A stretch of 23,089 nucleotides of DNA from a virus, in the IMG/VR virus record IMGVR_UViG_3300043410_000080, positions 1 to 23,089 of that record. One strand, 5' to 3'. The position numbers and the translations under genes were made by a program. The notes beneath the pieces were generated by a model. It was not told the DNA's origin and searched no databases. It worked only from the letters and a program-made list of their open reading frames with translations. Position 1 is the first letter of the stretch; each line of letters begins with the position of its first letter. Positions 21,195 to 23,089 of the stretch are shown in pieces.

Positions 21195-22550
21195 CTACAT
21201 CCAAGTACCACCATAATTACCATTTCTAGTCATCATAGGTCTTCTTATTGGTTGTTGTAATTTCTTTTCTACTCGTTCTCGCACCATGCCTGGAAACAAC
21301 TCAGTCAGTACCCATATCCAAGCATCCATTCTGTTCGGAGATGAATTACCGATGTAACCTTGTGTCGAGAATCCAGCCATTTCATCTTCTAAATCAATAA
21401 ATCGACCACAATGCCTAATTTTACCTTGTTCATACAAAAGTGCAAATGGTTCTGCACGAATTACTTTTCCTCTTGATGCACTTACGGCTTTGTATGGTGT
21501 TCTTGGTCTAGCAGACTGTATAACTTGCTCTACCATTGCTCCACCAAAGTTAGATTCTGCCAAGACTAAATCAGCTTTATGACGTTCAAATGCAGATGCT
21601 ACGACTTTACCCCATGTTGATGGCCCAGCTTTAACCGTACAGTCTTCTAATAAATAAGCATTACCATCTACACCCAAAGCACCGACCACGATTCCAATTG
21701 CATCATTATCTGCATTATCAGTATCACCAGAACCACTTGGATCAACACCGACAAGCACACGCACAAAATCAGGTAAGCGTTCGTCTTCAACTCGCCATTT
21801 GTCAATATCTTCTTCTTTAAATAATTGATTTGGGTTCGCATCGGCAAACTCTCCTTCCAAGAACCTTTTTCTAAGTCTAGCACTTAAATTGTTCAAGGTT
21901 TCTAAGTAGCCATCCGATAAGTTTTCCTTATTGTCATACGGATTAATTTGAAAATGACAATAATCATGCTCATTTTTAAGTGGTAATTTGGTTTCTACAT
22001 CCTTATGCTGAATGAATAATGAATAAGTCCAATGGTTTTTATTTGGAGGATTACAGTCAAAATACATTCTAGGTTTAAGTAAAGAATTGGGTTTGCCTTC
22101 AATAACCTGTTCAACTTTCTGTGCCAAACGAGTTATTGCTATACCTACAGATGGATACGGTATCTGGGAGCACTCATTTAAATAGATAGTTACAAACTCC
22201 ATACCGAGAATCTTCTCAGTCCGTTCTTTATCGTCTAGTCCACCAAACCATATTTCAGAACCATTCGGCAAAGTAATAAACCAGTCAGTCTTATTGACTT
22301 TGTATTGAACATTGGGGAAAGCAAGTTCCATGACCTTTGGAAATGTGTCATAGATAATCGAGTTCTTTACCTGATTAAATCTAAACCTTAATATGGCATG
22401 ACGGCTTTTAGGTGCTTTTAATGCTCTGACAATGATTTGTCTTACTAATAGAAATGTCTTACCTGATCTACTGCCACCAAATAACATGGCATAGGTAGAA
22501 TCGCCATTGATGACATTTAAAGCGTCAACTTGTTTTCTATGGAGTTTCAA
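21195..22550 (-). CDS. terL: Terminase large subunit (ATPase and nuclease)
   Basis: A 451-residue DNA-packaging motor. The ATPase domain has Walker A GGSRSGKT (25-32) and Walker B with the catalytic acid in TIYLNE (121-126, E126). The RNase-H-like nuclease domain has its expected acids at D270 (VGVDPSGSGD), E332 (LVLAESNF) and D409 (NRMDAWIWVL). It cuts concatemeric DNA and pumps it through the portal. All catalytic residues are present, so it should be active. It overlaps the small terminase stop by four bases (ATGA) and is followed by the portal gene. Headful (pac) packaging, as in P22, is likely from the neighbours but not shown by this sequence alone. Confidence 0.93.
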   Translation of the reverse strand: MKLHRKQVDALNVINGDSTYAMLFGGSRSGKTFLLVRQIIVRALKAPKSRHAILRFRFNQVKNSIIYDTFPKVMELAFPNVQYKVNKTDWFITLPNGSEIWFGGLDDKERTEKILGMEFVTIYLNECSQIPYPSVGIAITRLAQKVEQVIEGKPNSLLKPRMYFDCNPPNKNHWTYSLFIQHKDVETKLPLKNEHDYCHFQINPYDNKENLSDGYLETLNNLSARLRKRFLEGEFADANPNQLFKEEDIDKWRVEDERLPDFVRVLVGVDPSGSGDTDNADNDAIGIVVGALGVDGNAYLLEDCTVKAGPSTWGKVVASAFERHKADLVLAESNFGGAMVEQVIQSARPRTPYKAVSASRGKVIRAEPFALLYEQGKIRHCGRFIDLEDEMAGFSTQGYIGNSSPNRMDAWIWVLTELFPGMVRERVEKKLQQPIRRPMMTRNGNYGGTWM

Positions 22551-22879
22551 GCGTTTTCGTCTTGAGGTAATAGTTGAATGGTTAGTGGCTCACCGTCTGC
22601 ACCTGTGAGTTCTTGCTTTACTGTTTCACTCCAACGCATTTGAGCTTTAGTCCACCAAATCATTGCAGTTGTATCTCCAGCTTGTGCTTTGTTGAATAGT
22701 GTATTAGCTATCTTAGAGCTTGCTTTTGCCTTGCCTACAATCAGTTCTGTCTTGTAATGCTTTGCAAGTGTCTTAGCTGTTATACCAATTAGTGCAGCGA
22801 TTTGTTCTTGTGGCAGTCCTAGTCCACTTGATGTTTCTACAAGTTCTTTAAATGCCTCTGTTGGTTCGTGAGCAATCAT
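22547..22879 (-). CDS. terS: Terminase small subunit
   Basis: A 110-residue protein with a helix-turn-helix-like N-terminus (LGLPQEQIAALIGITAKTLA, about 20-39, then KHYKTEL), typical of small terminase subunits that bind the packaging site. A second helical part (KIANTLFNKAQAGDTTAMIW) probably oligomerises. It is shorter than P22 gp3 (162 residues). The ATG has an AAGAAAAG site and the gene overlaps terL by four bases. No pac site can be pointed out; in P22 it lies inside the small terminase gene. Confidence 0.82.
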   Translation of the reverse strand: MIAHEPTEAFKELVETSSGLGLPQEQIAALIGITAKTLAKHYKTELIVGKAKASSKIANTLFNKAQAGDTTAMIWWTKAQMRWSETVKQELTGADGEPLTIQLLPQDENA

Positions 22880-22910
22880 AGTCTTTTCTTATCGGTAAAT
22901 GAATTTTAAT

Positions 22911-22938
22911 AGTTTAATACAATATCTAATTAAATCAA
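22911..22938 (-). promoter_or_regulatory. Weak candidate promoter before the terminase genes
   Basis: In the 90-base AT-rich gap, TTGATT (22933-22938) and TAAACT (22911-22916) on the minus strand stand 16 bases apart, each matching four of six consensus bases. The start would be about 30 bases before the small terminase ATG. The surrounding composition makes chance matches likely. No hairpin terminator for the upstream gene is visible. Confidence 0.2.
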
Positions 22939-22969
22939 ATACTTAATATTTTTTCACACTTTACTTATG

Positions 22970-23089
22970 TTAATTCACATCTTCTGTGATATTTTTAACT
23001 AATTGTGATTGTATCTTATCAGATAAGTTAAGTAACTGTTGTGCTAATTTCTCGCCATGTTGTCTTTCTAAACGATTACTAGGTACAAC
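22970..23089 (-). CDS. C-terminal end of an upstream minus-strand gene (partial, unknown)
   Basis: An open frame entering from the right edge ends in TAA at 22970-22972 and gives 39 residues, mostly one charged helix (NRLERQHGEKLAQQLLNLSD and onward). It lies just upstream of the terminase genes on the same strand. Composition suggests a helical, soluble protein; there is too little to assign. The 90-base gap that follows it separates it from the tightly packed late genes. Confidence 0.55.
   Translation of the reverse strand, partial: VVPSNRLERQHGEKLAQQLLNLSDKIQSQLVKNITEDVN

Noticed and set aside
1-23089. tRNA genes, CRISPR arrays, insertion sequences, integrase and attachment sites
   Set aside because: None seen by reading both strands. 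Nearly all bases are accounted for by late genes, with no transposase or recombinase motifs and no regularly spaced repeats. A dedicated tRNA search was not possible.

Overview
This window is the late (packaging, virion assembly, host-recognition and lysis) region of an AT-rich tailed phage of podovirus type with a P22-like gene order. All complete genes lie on the minus strand and are packed end to end, mostly with ATGA or TAATG overlaps, so they read as one long operon running right to left. The organism is almost certainly a phage (or prophage) of a Gram-negative bacterium. The small-protein families near the lysis genes resemble ones I recall from freshwater and other aquatic phages, but the host cannot be fixed from this window.

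From right to left: the C-terminus of an unknown upstream gene (22970-23089); a 90-base AT-rich gap; small and large terminase; P22-type portal; scaffold; a 155-base gap with a strong hairpin and a candidate promoter; P22-fold coat protein; a terminator-like hairpin; gp4-like tail accessory factor; gp10-like DNA stabilisation (head-closure) protein; a 591-residue repetitive fibre at the position of the gp26 tail needle; a gp14-position GNAT-like protein; and three ejection-protein candidates at the positions of gp7, gp20 and gp16. This matches P22 gene for gene (3-2-1-8-5-4-10-26-14-7-20-16), even where the sequences look remote.

Next comes a receptor-binding cassette: a tailspike with an N-terminal particle-binding domain and a beta-helix carrying a possible carbohydrate-binding insertion, a 285-residue fibre, a second beta-helix spike without that N-terminal domain, and a 138-residue protein of a recurrent uncharacterised family. 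The left end is a lysis region of seven consecutive small membrane proteins, two of them short enough to be missed easily (58 and 25 residues), ending in a GH19-type endolysin. A convergent plus-strand gene appears to end at the left edge.

Packaging genes fill a procapsid built by coat and scaffold. The gp4/gp10/needle-position proteins close the portal, the ejection proteins are released into the host on infection, the spikes and fibre bind and probably cut surface polysaccharide, and the holin-like proteins and endolysin release progeny. No integrase, repressor, replication gene, tRNA, CRISPR array or insertion sequence is visible. I did not find a clearly new defence or counter-defence system. 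The most unusual points are the crowded membrane-protein cluster, the coat gene bracketed by hairpins, the fibre in the needle position, and the split in arginine codon use between coat and spike genes.
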